Positions 1-8,650 of a DNA stretch of 44,656 bases are shown here, in pieces. Location of the stretch: the NCBI GenBank assembly GCA_946887105.1, contig CAMPKJ010000010.1:1-44656 (forward strand), read 5' to 3'. The position numbers and the translations under genes are program-made. The DNA comes from an uncultured Acidobacteriota bacterium. Its GTDB lineage: Bacteria; Acidobacteriota; Thermoanaerobaculia; Gp7-AA8. Under the pieces are notes generated by a model. That model was not told the DNA's origin. It did not search any database and saw only the letters and a program-made list of their open reading frames with translations. Position 1 is the first letter of the stretch. The number at the start of each line of letters is the position of its first letter.

Positions 1-779
1 ACGACCGCGGCCGCGCCGACGCCAGCCACGATGCCGTTGGTGTTGTTCGAGATCAGGCAGTTGTCGGCCATCGCGGTGGACGTCGCCTGCTGAACCTGGA
101 GACCGGGGTTGTTGTTGGAGAGCGTGGTGCGGGTGATCGAGGCGGTGTTGTTCGCGCCGGCGACGTCGATCCCGGCAAAGCCGTGATTGTTGATCACGCA
201 GTCCGTGACGGCCAGCTTCACGGTCGCCGTGCCGCTCGGGAGCACCTGAATGCCCTGGAAGCTGTTATTGCGGATGTGCGTCCCGGAGACGTTGACGTGC
301 AGGACCAGTCCCGCGGTGCTGGGAATGATGTCGATGCCCTGGTTGGTAACGCCCTGGATGTGGCAGTTCTCGACGTTGACCTTGCCGGCCGACAGGATGC
401 GGATGCCGTCGAGGCCGTTGCCGGCGCCGTGGATCGAGATGTTGCGGATGGTCACGTTCGCGGTGGTCGGGGCATTGATGATGATGCCGGTGGTCAGCGA
501 GGAGAGGATGCTGGCCAGCGTGCCGTCGCCATTGATGGTGATCGCCTTCGTGATCGTGACGGCGCCGTAGCCGCCCGGATCGAGCACGCTGATCTCACCA
601 CCCGTGGCGGTCTTGCTGATGGCACCCGCGAAGGTTTTGCAGGGAGCCGTGCGGCTGCAGGGATTGGCGTCGTCACCAACACCGGAAACCCAGGTGCGGG
701 TTGCCTGAGCCTGTGCCATCGAAGCGAAGCAAAGGGTCAGGATGGCGATGAAGACAAAGATGAGCGTCTTGCGAGTCAC
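1..779 (-). CDS. secreted right-handed beta-helix protein (5' part, truncated by window edge)
   Basis: The frame opens at a GTG (777-779) preceded on the minus strand by a strong Shine-Dalgarno AGGAGGA (784-790). It stays open to the window edge, so the C-terminus is missing. The N-terminus is a signal peptide (MTRKTLIFVFIAIL..., cleavage probably near AQAQA). It is followed by the motif TWVSGVGDDANPCSRTAPC, then G/N/T-rich short strands such as ITINGDG and CLISNNTNGIVAG. That spacing and composition are typical of parallel beta-helix (pectate-lyase-like) surface proteins. No catalytic residues can be assigned, so an adhesin or exported structural role is as likely as polysaccharide binding. 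Whether it ends in the RRRAxR tail seen elsewhere in this window cannot be determined here. Confidence 0.85.
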   Translation of the reverse strand, partial: MTRKTLIFVFIAILTLCFASMAQAQATRTWVSGVGDDANPCSRTAPCKTFAGAISKTATGGEISVLDPGGYGAVTITKAITINGDGTLASILSSLTTGIIINAPTTANVTIRNISIHGAGNGLDGIRILSAGKVNVENCHIQGVTNQGIDIIPSTAGLVLHVNVSGTHIRNNSFQGIQVLPSGTATVKLAVTDCVINNHGFAGIDVAGANNTASITRTTLSNNNPGLQVQQATSTAMADNCLISNNTNGIVAGVGAAAV

Positions 780-958
780 GAGATCCTCCTAGAAGCGTTT
801 CAGGTTGCGGCGATTTGAAGACGGATTACCCACTGTACTCCGTCCCGCACCGATTGACCGGGTTAGTAAACTGGGTTGTGAACGGCGCGAAGTTTAGCAC
901 GCCCCAAACAACGTCTTGTGATCTGCACCACAAGCTGACGTTCAACTTTGGAAAATCT

Positions 959-1729
959 ATGATTCCCGCCGGAGTGCGCCGCCTCAAAGAACTGTCCCGC
1001 GAAGATCTCGCCGCATTCGTCACGGAAAATGCGTCCGTCCTCACCGAAGAGGAAGCGCTGGCCATCCTCGAGAACGCGCAGGTCACGCCACAGATCCTCG
1101 GACGCATCGCGCAGGTGCCGCGCGTCACCGGCTTTCACTCCGTGCGCGTGCGGCTGGTCGCACATCGCCAGACGCCGCAGGCGCACGCGGTCAAGCTCGT
1201 TCACTATCTCTACTGGATCGACCTGCTGAGCCTCTCGGTCGACGTGAAGGTGCCCGCGCCGGTGCGCCGTGCCGTCGACAACCAGCTGCTCGCGCGCGTC
1301 GAGAAACTGTCGCTCGGCGAACGCGTCAGCTCGGCGCGTCGCTGCAGCCCGGCGCTGGTGAAAGTGTTTCTTTACGATCCGCATCCGCGCGTGTTCGCGG
1401 CACTGCTCGTCAACCAGCGCCTGCGGGAAGACGATCTGCTGGCGCTGATCGCATCGCGTCGCGCCACGCCGGACCAGTTGCGCATGATCGCGGAAGACAT
1501 CCGCTGGTCGTACCGCTATGGGGTGCGCAAGGCGCTGGTGTTGAATCCCGACACCCCTCGCGCGGCGGCGGCGTCGCAGCTCAAATTCCTCTCGCGGCGC
1601 GACCTGCGCATGATCCACGCGAATCCGCAGACCTCGGTCTACGTGCGGCGCTGTATCGAGCGCCTGCAGCCGCGGCTTTTTTCTGCCGCGCCGGAAGTGA
1701 TTGACTACAATGGCGGGCCGGATGCCTGA
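959..1729 (+). CDS. uncharacterised HEAT-like alpha-helical repeat protein (paralogue A)
   Basis: This is a 256-residue, mostly helical protein with no signal peptide or membrane span. The ATG at 959 is chosen because the in-frame 48-codon extension upstream (from 815) reads like non-coding sequence. I do not recognise a named family. The C-terminal part (IASRRATPDQL, then LVLNPDTPRAAA, then LSRRDLRMIHAN) matches, block by block, the C-terminus of the gene at 2576-3673 (MRNPRMTEQEAENIASMR, LVRNPKTPVGVV, LTLRDLKGL). The two genes therefore share a domain inside one operon. The repeat character suggests a protein-protein interaction scaffold. It is the first gene of the run ending with the phosphatase and selenoprotein, and its stop overlaps the 5' end of the RodZ-like gene. 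Confidence 0.75.
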   Translation: MIPAGVRRLKELSREDLAAFVTENASVLTEEEALAILENAQVTPQILGRIAQVPRVTGFHSVRVRLVAHRQTPQAHAVKLVHYLYWIDLLSLSVDVKVPAPVRRAVDNQLLARVEKLSLGERVSSARRCSPALVKVFLYDPHPRVFAALLVNQRLREDDLLALIASRRATPDQLRMIAEDIRWSYRYGVRKALVLNPDTPRAAAASQLKFLSRRDLRMIHANPQTSVYVRRCIERLQPRLFSAAPEVIDYNGGPDA

Positions 1730-2579
1730 TCAGGAGCCGCAGGGGCAGGGAGGCGCTTCCGAGCTCGCCTCTTTCGGGGAGGAGCTTCGGCGCGAGCGTG
1801 AGATTCGCGGTATTTCTCTCAAGGAAATCGCCGACGCCACGAAGATCAGCCAGCGATTCCTCGACGCCCTCGAGCGCAACGACCATCGGACGCTGCCGGC
1901 GCCCGTCTTCACGCGCGGATTCGTGCGCGAGTACGCGCGGTACGTCGGCCTGAATGCCGAGGAGATGGTCAACCGGTACAACTTCGCGGCGGCGAACGAC
2001 GATCGCATCGAGAAACCGCCGCAGGTCGAAAAATACCCGCAGGTGCTGCCGCGCGACATCAGTCCGAAGCCGCCGCGCAAACGCGGCATCCCGCCGGTCT
2101 ACGCGCGCGTCGACCGCAATCTGGTCGCCGCTCTTTTCATCGCCATCGCGCTGGCTGCCGTGGCCTGGTGGGCGGTGCAGCAGCGCCGCATCGTGCCGGA
2201 GCCGGCAAACGAGCCGGTCACGCCGGTGGCGACGACGCCCGCGCCGTTGCCCGCGCATCCACCCAAGCCGGTGATCGACGATTCCAGACTGCGTCTCGGG
2301 GTCGAGGTGATCGAAAACACGTGGGTGGAGCTCGATGCGGACGGCGAGAGCATCGTCCGCGAAGAGATGGAGCGCGGCCAGCAGCGCACGTTCGAGGCGA
2401 GCGAGGCGTTCCGGTTCCGCACGATCGGCAATGCCGCGGGCCTGAGGCTGACCCTCAACGGCGCCATCGTTCCTCCACTCGGCGAAGATGGCGATGTGAT
2501 CAGGAACCGCGTCTTCGATCGCGAGGCACTCGAGAAAATCCGCAGCGCCGCCGCGGAGGCGCCGCAGACGCAGTCATGA
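1710..2579 (+). CDS. RodZ-like membrane protein with cytoplasmic HTH
   Basis: Residues about 20-90 form a RodZ-type helix-turn-helix (ELRREREIRGISLKEIADAT ... FTRGFVREYARYVGL). A basic/proline linker follows, then one transmembrane helix (LVAALFIAIALAAVAWWAV), a proline/alanine-rich stalk, and a C-terminal periplasmic beta domain of the DUF4115 type (VEVIENTWVELDADGE...). RodZ links MreB to the cell-wall elongation machinery, and this architecture is complete. The HTH is thought to bind protein rather than DNA. Possible starts are TTG 1701, ATG 1710 and ATG 1722; ATG 1710 is preferred, with a weak GGAAG upstream. The gene overlaps the preceding gene by 20 nt and the next by 4 nt (ATGA), so it is translationally coupled. 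No mre genes are visible here, so the exact role is inferred. Confidence 0.85.
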   Translation: MAGRMPDQEPQGQGGASELASFGEELRREREIRGISLKEIADATKISQRFLDALERNDHRTLPAPVFTRGFVREYARYVGLNAEEMVNRYNFAAANDDRIEKPPQVEKYPQVLPRDISPKPPRKRGIPPVYARVDRNLVAALFIAIALAAVAWWAVQQRRIVPEPANEPVTPVATTPAPLPAHPPKPVIDDSRLRLGVEVIENTWVELDADGESIVREEMERGQQRTFEASEAFRFRTIGNAAGLRLTLNGAIVPPLGEDGDVIRNRVFDREALEKIRSAAAEAPQTQS

Positions 2580-3673
2580 GCGCAACTGCCCCAGGTGAGC
2601 TCACCGCGACGGCCGTGATCGGTCTGATCGAGTCCGGCGCGTATCCGCGCGACGTCGTGGCGACCATCGCCCGCGGCTTTCTGCCGCTCGGGCAGGACGA
2701 CCTGATCGGCGTGCTGGTCCACTGCGCCGCCTCGAGCGACCCCGAGATCGCCGGCTACGCGCGCGCGTCGCTGGCCGAGATCCCGGCGCGGGCGATGTTC
2801 GAGTACGCATCGAACGAAGAGATCGACCCCGGACATCTCCTGCGCCTGCTGAACGTCTCGCACGACAACCTGGTGATCGAGGCGCTGATCCGCAATCGCT
2901 CGGTCGCCGATTCCGCCATCGCCGATCTCGCGCGCCGCGCCGACGCCGCCGTGCAGGACGTCATCGTCATCAATCAGGCCCGCATCATCCGCGCGCCGCA
3001 GATTCTCGAGGCGTTGCTGGAGAACCCGGCGCTCTCGCCGGACGCACGGCGCCGCGCGCTGGAGACGAAGGAAGAGTTCTTCGAGAAGAAGGCGCGGCTC
3101 GAACAGCTCGAAGCGCAGGAAGACGACTCCGAGCCGGAGCTGATCGATGTGCCGCTCGACGCCATCGCCGATCTGCTGGAGCGGGCGAAGGAAGAGCCGG
3201 CCGATGCGGCGCCGACGCTCGTGCAGCTGACCGAAGGCGAGCAGGGCGATCCGAAGAAGATGGTGCTCTGGCGGCGGCTGATGTTCATGACCGTGGCCGA
3301 AAAGGTGATGGTGGCCTTCCGCGGCGACCGCACCGCGCGCATGCTGCTCGTCCGCGATCGCAACAGGCTGATCTGCTCGGCCGTGATGCGCAACCCGCGC
3401 ATGACCGAACAGGAGGCCGAGAACATCGCCTCCATGCGCAACGTCGAAGAGGAAGTCCTTCGCCTGCTGGGCACGCGCCGCGACTGGACCAGCAAGTACA
3501 ACATCATGTGGACGCTGGTCCGCAATCCGAAGACCCCGGTGGGGGTTGTCCTGCCATTCATCAATCGTTTAACCTTGCGCGATTTGAAAGGTTTGAAGGA
3601 CGACCGCGGCGTGCAGCAAGGCGTTCGCGACCTGGCCCGGAAAACCTACCTCATGCGCACCCAGAAAAAATGA
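2576..3673 (+). CDS. uncharacterised HEAT-like repeat protein (paralogue B)
   Basis: This 365-residue soluble protein starts at the ATG of an ATGA overlap with the RodZ-like gene. It is built of short helical repeats (for example LLRLLNVSHDNLVIEALIRN and APQILEALLENPALSPDAR). An acidic, charged linker around residues 160-215 is followed by a C-terminal domain shared with the gene at 959-1729. I do not recognise a characterised family. The repeated 'N-P/R-x-(T/L)-x-x-x-(L/A)' phrasing resembles HEAT/variant leucine-rich repeats of signalling scaffolds. It is translationally coupled at both ends, and the downstream J-domain gene overlaps its stop (ATGA at 3670). This implies fixed stoichiometry with the RodZ-like and J-domain products. 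The function is unknown. Confidence 0.8.
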   Translation: MSATAPGELTATAVIGLIESGAYPRDVVATIARGFLPLGQDDLIGVLVHCAASSDPEIAGYARASLAEIPARAMFEYASNEEIDPGHLLRLLNVSHDNLVIEALIRNRSVADSAIADLARRADAAVQDVIVINQARIIRAPQILEALLENPALSPDARRRALETKEEFFEKKARLEQLEAQEDDSEPELIDVPLDAIADLLERAKEEPADAAPTLVQLTEGEQGDPKKMVLWRRLMFMTVAEKVMVAFRGDRTARMLLVRDRNRLICSAVMRNPRMTEQEAENIASMRNVEEEVLRLLGTRRDWTSKYNIMWTLVRNPKTPVGVVLPFINRLTLRDLKGLKDDRGVQQGVRDLARKTYLMRTQKK

Positions 3674-4317
3674 AGGTCAACTATTACGAGATTCTGGGCG
3701 TCGACCGGTCGGCCAGCGACCAGGAGATCCGTGACAGGTTTCGGAAGCTCGCGCGCGAGAATCATCCCGACCGTTACCGCGGCCCCGACAAGGCCGACGC
3801 GGAGCGCAAGTTCCAGACCCTCACCGAAGCCGTGAACGTCTTGACCAATTCCGCCAAACGGCGCCAGCACGACGACCAGCTCGTCGGAGGCGGCCCGCGC
3901 GGTCCCGCCGATTTCGCACAGGTGGCCAAGGCCTATCTCTCCAAGGGCGCGAAGGCGTTCAAGGACGGCGACATGCGCGGCGCCTACGAAAACTTCGACA
4001 TGGCCGTGAAGCACAATCCGCAGGATGCGAAGGCGTTTCACTATCTCGCCATGGCCGCGGCCCGCATCCCGGCGTACACCCGCCAGGCCGTGCAGGCCAT
4101 CGAAAGCGCGGTGCAGCGCGAGCCGATGAATCCGCTCTATCTCAAAGACGCCGGTATGCTTTGCAAGCGCGCCGGTCTCCTGGCCAAGGCCGAACGCTAT
4201 TTCGAAGAGACGCTGAAGTGGGATGCCTCGAACCTGGACGCCCAGACCGGGCTCGCTGAGCTGCGGGAGACCAAGGAGGCGGGAAAAGGCGGGTTCTCGA
4301 TCTTCGGGAAACGCTGA
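3670..4317 (+). CDS. J-domain protein with C-terminal TPR repeats
   Basis: Residues 3-70 are a J domain (YYEILGVDRSASDQEIRDRF) with the catalytic HPD tripeptide intact (ENHPDRYRG). The J domain should stimulate the ATPase of a DnaK-type Hsp70. Residues about 90-200 carry TPR-like helices (GAKAFKDGDMRGAYENFDMA ... AKAFHYLAMAAAR ... LLAKAERYFEETLKWD). There is no zinc-finger or DnaJ C-terminal domain, so this is a specialised class-C J protein rather than the housekeeping DnaJ. The ATG overlaps the upstream stop. The stop overlaps the next start by 1 nt, so it belongs to the same operon. It may recruit Hsp70 to a client bound by the TPRs or by the HEAT-like neighbours. Confidence 0.9.
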   Translation: MKVNYYEILGVDRSASDQEIRDRFRKLARENHPDRYRGPDKADAERKFQTLTEAVNVLTNSAKRRQHDDQLVGGGPRGPADFAQVAKAYLSKGAKAFKDGDMRGAYENFDMAVKHNPQDAKAFHYLAMAAARIPAYTRQAVQAIESAVQREPMNPLYLKDAGMLCKRAGLLAKAERYFEETLKWDASNLDAQTGLAELRETKEAGKGGFSIFGKR

Positions 4318-5081
4318 TGCACATGGAAGTCAAGGCATTCGGTCTCACGCACGTCGGCCGGCAACGGCAACATAACGAGGACGCGTTCCTCGTTGAAGAC
4401 GACGCCATGCTGTTTCTCGTGGCCGACGGCATGGGCGGTCACGCGGCGGGAGAGATCGCGTCACGCATCGCCGTCGACTCCATCTCCGAGTTCATCCTTC
4501 ATACGAAGGAAGACGACGGCACCTGGCCGCACGCCTACGACGAGCACTTCAAGCGCTCCACCAATCGCCTGATGGCCGCCGTGCGCATGGCCAACACGCG
4601 CGTGCTCGAGGCGATGCGCAAGGACGCGCGGCTGCGCGGCATGGGCACGACCGTGGTCGCGTGCATGGCCGACGACACGACCGTCTCCGTCGCGCACGTC
4701 GGCGACTCGCGCGCGTACATGATCCGCGACGGGCAGCTCTCGCGCATCACCAACGATCATTCGTGGGTGTTCGAACAGGTGCAGGCCGGCATGCTCACCG
4801 AGGCGGAGGCGGAGAAGCATCCGCTGCGCAATGTGATCACGCGCGCTCTCGGCGGCGCCTTGCAGGTCACTCCCGACGCATCGGAGATCGACGCCAGGCC
4901 GGGCGACGTTTTTCTGCTCTGCTCGGATGGCCTGACCGGCATGGTCCCTGAAAGTGAGATCCAGCGCATCGTCACCGCGAACATCGGCGATCTCGAGAAA
5001 GCCTGCCAGCAGCTCATCGACGCGGCGAACGAACGGGGAGGCCTCGACAACGTCACGGCCGTCCTCGTCGAGACTCAGTGA
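4317..5081 (+). CDS. PP2C-type Ser/Thr protein phosphatase (Stp1 class)
   Basis: This 254-residue cytoplasmic phosphatase has all the PP2C metal-binding motifs: VGRQRQHNEDAF near the N-terminus, VADGMGGHAAGE, HVGDSRAYMI, LLCSDGLTGM and GGLDNVTAVLVE at the C-terminus. It should remove phosphate from Ser/Thr residues using two Mn/Mg ions and would oppose Hanks-type kinases, none of which is in this window. The start at 4317 overlaps the J-domain stop by one base; the ATG at 4323 is a possible alternative. The selenoprotein gene begins 16 nt after its stop. The family assignment is secure; the substrate is unknown. Confidence 0.95.
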   Translation: MHMEVKAFGLTHVGRQRQHNEDAFLVEDDAMLFLVADGMGGHAAGEIASRIAVDSISEFILHTKEDDGTWPHAYDEHFKRSTNRLMAAVRMANTRVLEAMRKDARLRGMGTTVVACMADDTTVSVAHVGDSRAYMIRDGQLSRITNDHSWVFEQVQAGMLTEAEAEKHPLRNVITRALGGALQVTPDASEIDARPGDVFLLCSDGLTGMVPESEIQRIVTANIGDLEKACQQLIDAANERGGLDNVTAVLVETQ

Positions 5082-5097
5082 GGACCCCGGTAAACCA

Positions 5098-5325
5098 ATG
5101 ACCGTTCGAATCGACTACTGCGGAGTTTGAAACTACCTCCCGAGAGCCTCCAGTCTGGCGGCTTCCATCAAGAGCTCCCTCGGCCTCGACAGTAACCTCG
5201 TGCGCGGCAGCGGCGGCATCTTTGTCGTCAGCGTCGGCAACGAGACTCTCTTCTCGAAGAACGAAGAGGGACGTTTTCCGACAGAGCGCGAGATCATCGA
5301 AAAGCTGCGGCAGCTGCAAGCGTAA
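5098..5325 (+). CDS. SelW/Rdx-family selenoprotein, in-frame UGA read as selenocysteine
   Basis: The frame runs from ATG 5098 to TAA 5323-5325 (75 residues) and is interrupted only by TGA at 5128-5130. Reading that TGA as Sec gives residues 4-17 as RIDYCGVUNYLPRA, the CxxU redox motif of the thioredoxin-like Rdx family (SelW/SelT/SelH). Downstream, residues 39-45 (GSGGIFV) and a later SKNEEGRFP match the conserved GTGGxFE and SRKxxGxFP blocks of SelW. Conservation of family motifs on both sides of the TGA argues against a pseudogene. A stem-loop follows the TGA (5144-5164). Rdx proteins are thiol-dependent redox proteins of uncertain substrate. The gene sits 16 nt after the phosphatase stop and is probably the last gene of that operon. 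Its use requires selABCD elsewhere in the genome. Confidence 0.9.
5144..5164 (+). promoter_or_regulatory. candidate bacterial SECIS stem-loop for the SelW-like gene
   Basis: Bases 5144-5148 pair with 5160-5164 (one G-U pair), and 5150-5152 pair with 5156-5158. A single U/C mismatch lies at 5149/5159. The loop is three bases, GUC (5153-5155). The loop begins 22 nt after the UGA and its first base is G. Both features match the general description of bacterial SECIS elements, which are bound by SelB within the coding region just 3' of UGA. The pairing was done by eye and no folding energy was calculated. Confidence 0.75.
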
Positions 5326-5333
5326 TCCGCCCG

Positions 5334-5339
5334 TACAAT
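5334..5339 (+). promoter_or_regulatory. -10 box TACAAT for the HD-GYP gene
   Basis: TACAAT ends 7 nt before the GTG at 5347, so transcription would begin at or next to the start codon. No Shine-Dalgarno sequence and no clear -35 hexamer are visible. Confidence 0.55.
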
Positions 5340-5346
5340 CAGCGCC

Positions 5347-7014
5347 GTGCACCCGGAGGTCGACGAGCTTCGGCCGAAGTTGAAAGAGTTCCTCTACGAT
5401 TGCGCGGTCGAGATCCGCGCGACGAAAGCGGCCCTCTACCTCTTCGATGGCGCCAGCCGCTTCGAGCTGGTCACGCAGTTCGGCTTCAGGAACGGTATCC
5501 GCGAGTCGGCCGACTTCAACGATCCGCTCGTCGATCGCTGCGGGCGCGGCCGCAATGCGTTCTTCGTGAACGGCATGGCCGCGGAGCCGCGATTCTCGGA
5601 GCTGATGTTCGAGGCCGGCACCGATCGCCTTCTGGCGGCGCCGCTGTACGCGCGCGGAAAGCTGGTCGGCATCATCGACATGCGCGACAAAGCGGGGAAG
5701 TTGCCCTTCGAAAACGCCGACCTTCCCAAGGCGCAGCACATCGCGGAGCGCATGGTGGAGCTGTTCGTCGACAAGCCGATCTTCGGCCATCGCTTCATCA
5801 CGCTTTCGAAGTTGAGCGGCAAACATCAGGCGGTCACTCCGGAGGAATCCGCGCCCGCTCCTGCTCCCGCCGCGCCTCCTCCGGCATCACCTCCGGCCGC
5901 GCCGGTCGCGGCCCCACTTCACCAGGCAGCAGTTCGCGCGCACGTGCCTCGCCTGGCCACGCTGGTGATCGACGCGCGCACGGTCGCCGGACGCATCCTC
6001 GCCGCCACGCCGCCGGAGATCATCGGCGAGCACGAGATCGCTGCCGCGCGTGACGTGCTCCGGTCGATCCTGCTCATCCCGTCCGCGGTCGCGGCGATGT
6101 TCTCCGCGCTCGGCCCGAACGGCGGCGTGCAGGAGATCGCGGCGCGTTCGACGCTCACCGAGGAGGCGAAGAACGTCCTGCAGTCCAAGCTGAATGTGTG
6201 GCTGAGCAAACGCGGCGAGCACGCCGGCGTTGCGCGCACATCGGTGGTCACGCCGTTCGGAACGTCGGGCGCGCCCGTGGTCGCGAACGACGTGCAGAAA
6301 GTATTCACCGCGCCGGTCACGGCAGGATCGGTGCGCGGCCTGTATCTGACGGTTGCATTCGCAGGCACGCCCGAGCGCACCGCGCACGAACTGCTGGCGG
6401 TGCTGCACGCGCATCTGCAACTGGTGATCGAGCAGTCGATGCAGCGCGGCGCGGCGTCTTCGCTGCAGTTGCGCATCGCCGAAAAGCTGGTCGAGCCTGA
6501 TTTCGCGAAGTATCCGGAGCTGCGGCGGCACAGCGACGCGGTGGCGAATCTTTGCGACACGTTCGCGCGGCATCTCGCGCTGAGCCCCGCGGAAGCGGAG
6601 AGCGCGCGCATCGTGGCGCTCGTCCATGACGCCGGCATGCGTCTCCTCGATTACGAGCGCCTCTACCGCAAGCGCGATCTCACACCCGAGGAGCTCGGAT
6701 TCCTGCGCGAGCATCCGTCGGTCGGCGCCGCGATCGTCGAGCCGCTCCTCGGCGCCGAGATCGCGCGCGCGGTGCTCTGCCATCACGAACGCGTCGACGG
6801 CCGCGGCTATCCGCACGAGCTGCACGGTGAAGAGATCTCGCTGCTCGCGCGCATCGTGCAGATCTGCGACGCCTGGGTGGCGATGACCGGTCCGGATTCG
6901 TATCAGCCGCCGGAATCGACCGAGAGCGCGCTGGCTACGATCGCACGCGCGGCAGGCGCGCAGTTCGACGCCGCGCTGGCGGCGCGATTCGTCGAGATGA
7001 TGCGCACCCGCTAG
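5347..7014 (+). CDS. GAF / HD-GYP domain signalling protein
   Basis: This is a 555-residue cytoplasmic protein. Residues about 10-140 look like a GAF sensor domain ([20 protein letters not shown] ... [20 protein letters not shown]). A Pro/Ala linker (about 160-195) and a middle helical region follow. The C-terminal third (about 385-550) is an HD-GYP phosphodiesterase-like domain with HD at residues 427-428 (LVHDAGM) and [11 protein letters not shown] at 479. HD-GYP enzymes hydrolyse cyclic di-GMP or related dinucleotides. The usual HDIGK reads HDAGM here, a departure that may alter metal or ligand binding, so activity is not assured. The GTG start is favoured by the -10 box placed for leaderless expression. 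Its stop shares the tetranucleotide CTAG (7011-7014) with the convergent mutase gene. Confidence 0.88.
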   Translation: MHPEVDELRPKLKEFLYDCAVEIRATKAALYLFDGASRFELVTQFGFRNGIRESADFNDPLVDRCGRGRNAFFVNGMAAEPRFSELMFEAGTDRLLAAPLYARGKLVGIIDMRDKAGKLPFENADLPKAQHIAERMVELFVDKPIFGHRFITLSKLSGKHQAVTPEESAPAPAPAAPPPASPPAAPVAAPLHQAAVRAHVPRLATLVIDARTVAGRILAATPPEIIGEHEIAAARDVLRSILLIPSAVAAMFSALGPNGGVQEIAARSTLTEEAKNVLQSKLNVWLSKRGEHAGVARTSVVTPFGTSGAPVVANDVQKVFTAPVTAGSVRGLYLTVAFAGTPERTAHELLAVLHAHLQLVIEQSMQRGAASSLQLRIAEKLVEPDFAKYPELRRHSDAVANLCDTFARHLALSPAEAESARIVALVHDAGMRLLDYERLYRKRDLTPEELGFLREHPSVGAAIVEPLLGAEIARAVLCHHERVDGRGYPHELHGEEISLLARIVQICDAWVAMTGPDSYQPPESTESALATIARAAGAQFDAALAARFVEMMRTR

Positions 7015-8576
7015 AACCCCTGCTCGGTGTGCTCGCCGAACGTCTTCTTCAACGTCCCCACGATCTCGCCGACCGTGCACTCGTTGCGGACCGCGTCGAC
7101 GATGAACGGCATCAGATTTTCCGTCGATGCCGCGGCACCATCGAGTGCGGCCAGCGCGCGTTGCCAGTCGCTCGTGCGCGACGCGCGGAACGCCTGCAGC
7201 CGCGCCACCTGATCGCGCTCGACACTCTCGTCGATGACCATGGTCGGCAGCGTGCTCTTCTCGCCGTCGACGAACTCGTTCACGCCGACCACGATGGCGG
7301 TCTTCTCCTCCAGCGCGCGCTGCGCGCGATAGGCCGATTCGCCGATCTCGTGCTGCATGAATCCCGACTCGATCGCGGCCGTCGCGCCGCCGAGCGTATC
7401 GATGCGCTCGATGAGTGCGCGCGCCTCGCGCTCGATGTCCAGCGTCAGTGCTTCCACCGCGTACGACCCCGCCAGCGGATCCGCGATGGCCGGGATCCCG
7501 CTCTCGTGCGCGAGGATCTGCTGCGTGCGCAATGCGATCTTCACCGATTCTTCCGTCGGGAGCGCGAGCGCCTCATCGCGGCTGTTCGTGTGCAGCGACT
7601 GGCATCCGCCCAGCACTGCCGCCATCGCTTGATAGGCCACGCGCACGACGTTGTTTTCCGGCTGCTGGGCGGTGAGCGTCGAGCCCGCGGTCTGGGCGTG
7701 GAATCGCAGCGCCACCGAGCGCGGATCCTTCGGCGCATGACGCTCCGTCATCAGCTTCGCCCACAGCTTGCGCGCCGCGCGGAACTTCGCCACCTCTTCG
7801 ATGAAATCATTGTGCGCGTTGAAAAAAAACGAGATGCGCGGAGCAAACTTGTCGACGTCGAGCCCTCGCTCGACCGCCGACTGCACGTACTGCAGTCCGT
7901 TCGCGAGCGTGAACGCCACTTCCTGCACGGCCGTCGATCCCGCCTCACGGATGTGATAGCCGGAGACCGAGATCGTGTTCCAGCGCGGAACGCTGGCCGC
8001 GCAGAACTCGAAGATGTCCGTGACGATGCGCAGCGAGGGCTTCGGCGGAAAGATGTACGTTCCGCGCGCCGCGTACTCCTTGAGGATGTCGTTCTGGATC
8101 GTGCCCGAGAGCGTCGTCCAATCCGTTCCACGCCGCTCCGCCACCACCAGCAGCAGCGCCAGCAGGATCGAAGCCGGCGCGTTGATGGTCATCGAGATCG
8201 ACACCCGATCGAGCGGGATCTGGTCGAGGAGCATTTCCATGTCGGCGATCGAATCGATGGCCACGCCCACCTTGCCCACTTCGCCGCGCGCGCGTGCGTC
8301 GTCCGAATCCATCCCGATCTGCGTCGGAAGATCGAACGCCACCGAGAGTCCGGTGGTCCCGCGCTCGAGCAGATAGCGATAGCGCCGGTTCGATTCCGCG
8401 GCCGTGGAGAAGCCCGCGTACTGCCGCATGGTCCACAGTTTTCCGCGATACATCGACGACTGCGGACCGCGCGTGAACGGATATTTTCCCGGCTCGCCGA
8501 GATCGGTCGCAGGGGCGAAGCCGCGCTCGTCGAGATCGTTTTGCGTGAAAAAAGGAGGTAAATCCGAAGCGGTCAT
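7011..8576 (-). CDS. methylmalonyl-CoA mutase family, large (catalytic) subunit without B12 domain
   Basis: The 521-residue product shows the substrate-binding TIM barrel of acyl-CoA mutases: [96 protein letters not shown] and [15 protein letters not shown]. These residues contact CoA and the acyl group. The enzyme interconverts methylmalonyl-CoA (or a related branched acyl-CoA) and succinyl-CoA using adenosylcobalamin. The separate C-terminal cobalamin-binding domain (DxHxxG) is absent, so a small subunit must be encoded elsewhere. Hence methylmalonyl-, isobutyryl- or ethylmalonyl-CoA specificity is not decided here. ATG 8576 fits the family start but has no Shine-Dalgarno. It is divergent from the HYR gene at 8651. 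Confidence 0.93.
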   Translation of the reverse strand: MTASDLPPFFTQNDLDERGFAPATDLGEPGKYPFTRGPQSSMYRGKLWTMRQYAGFSTAAESNRRYRYLLERGTTGLSVAFDLPTQIGMDSDDARARGEVGKVGVAIDSIADMEMLLDQIPLDRVSISMTINAPASILLALLLVVAERRGTDWTTLSGTIQNDILKEYAARGTYIFPPKPSLRIVTDIFEFCAASVPRWNTISVSGYHIREAGSTAVQEVAFTLANGLQYVQSAVERGLDVDKFAPRISFFFNAHNDFIEEVAKFRAARKLWAKLMTERHAPKDPRSVALRFHAQTAGSTLTAQQPENNVVRVAYQAMAAVLGGCQSLHTNSRDEALALPTEESVKIALRTQQILAHESGIPAIADPLAGSYAVEALTLDIEREARALIERIDTLGGATAAIESGFMQHEIGESAYRAQRALEEKTAIVVGVNEFVDGEKSTLPTMVIDESVERDQVARLQAFRASRTSDWQRALAALDGAAASTENLMPFIVDAVRNECTVGEIVGTLKKTFGEHTEQGF

Positions 8577-8637
8577 TTGGGGGATGTATTTAATCACTTG
8601 CCGGAATTGTCGTATGGCAAAACGGCGATTTTGGGCA

Positions 8638-8643
8638 CATACT
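8638..8643 (+). promoter_or_regulatory. possible -10 box CATACT for the HYR gene
   Basis: CATACT lies 7 nt before ATG 8651 with no ribosome-binding site between them, the same layout as other genes in this window. It is a weaker match (4 of 6) than TACAAT or TATCAT elsewhere. Confidence 0.35.
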
Positions 8644-8650
8644 GCCACCT

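Noticed and set aside
815..958. Upstream extension of the first HEAT-like gene to ATG 815
   Set aside because: The 48 extra codons read as non-coding, overlap the promoter and leader region of the divergent beta-helix gene, and lack a ribosome-binding site.
5098..5325. SelW-like gene as a pseudogene with a nonsense mutation
   Set aside because: Family motifs persist after the TGA, the TGA is exactly at the Sec position of CxxU, and a SECIS-like hairpin follows. One random stop would not produce all three.
7029..8561. Long plus-strand open frame (510 codons) opposite the mutase gene
   Set aside because: The minus strand encodes a full set of methylmalonyl-CoA mutase motifs. The plus frame is Arg/His/Asp-rich low-grade sequence typical of antisense frames in GC-rich genes.
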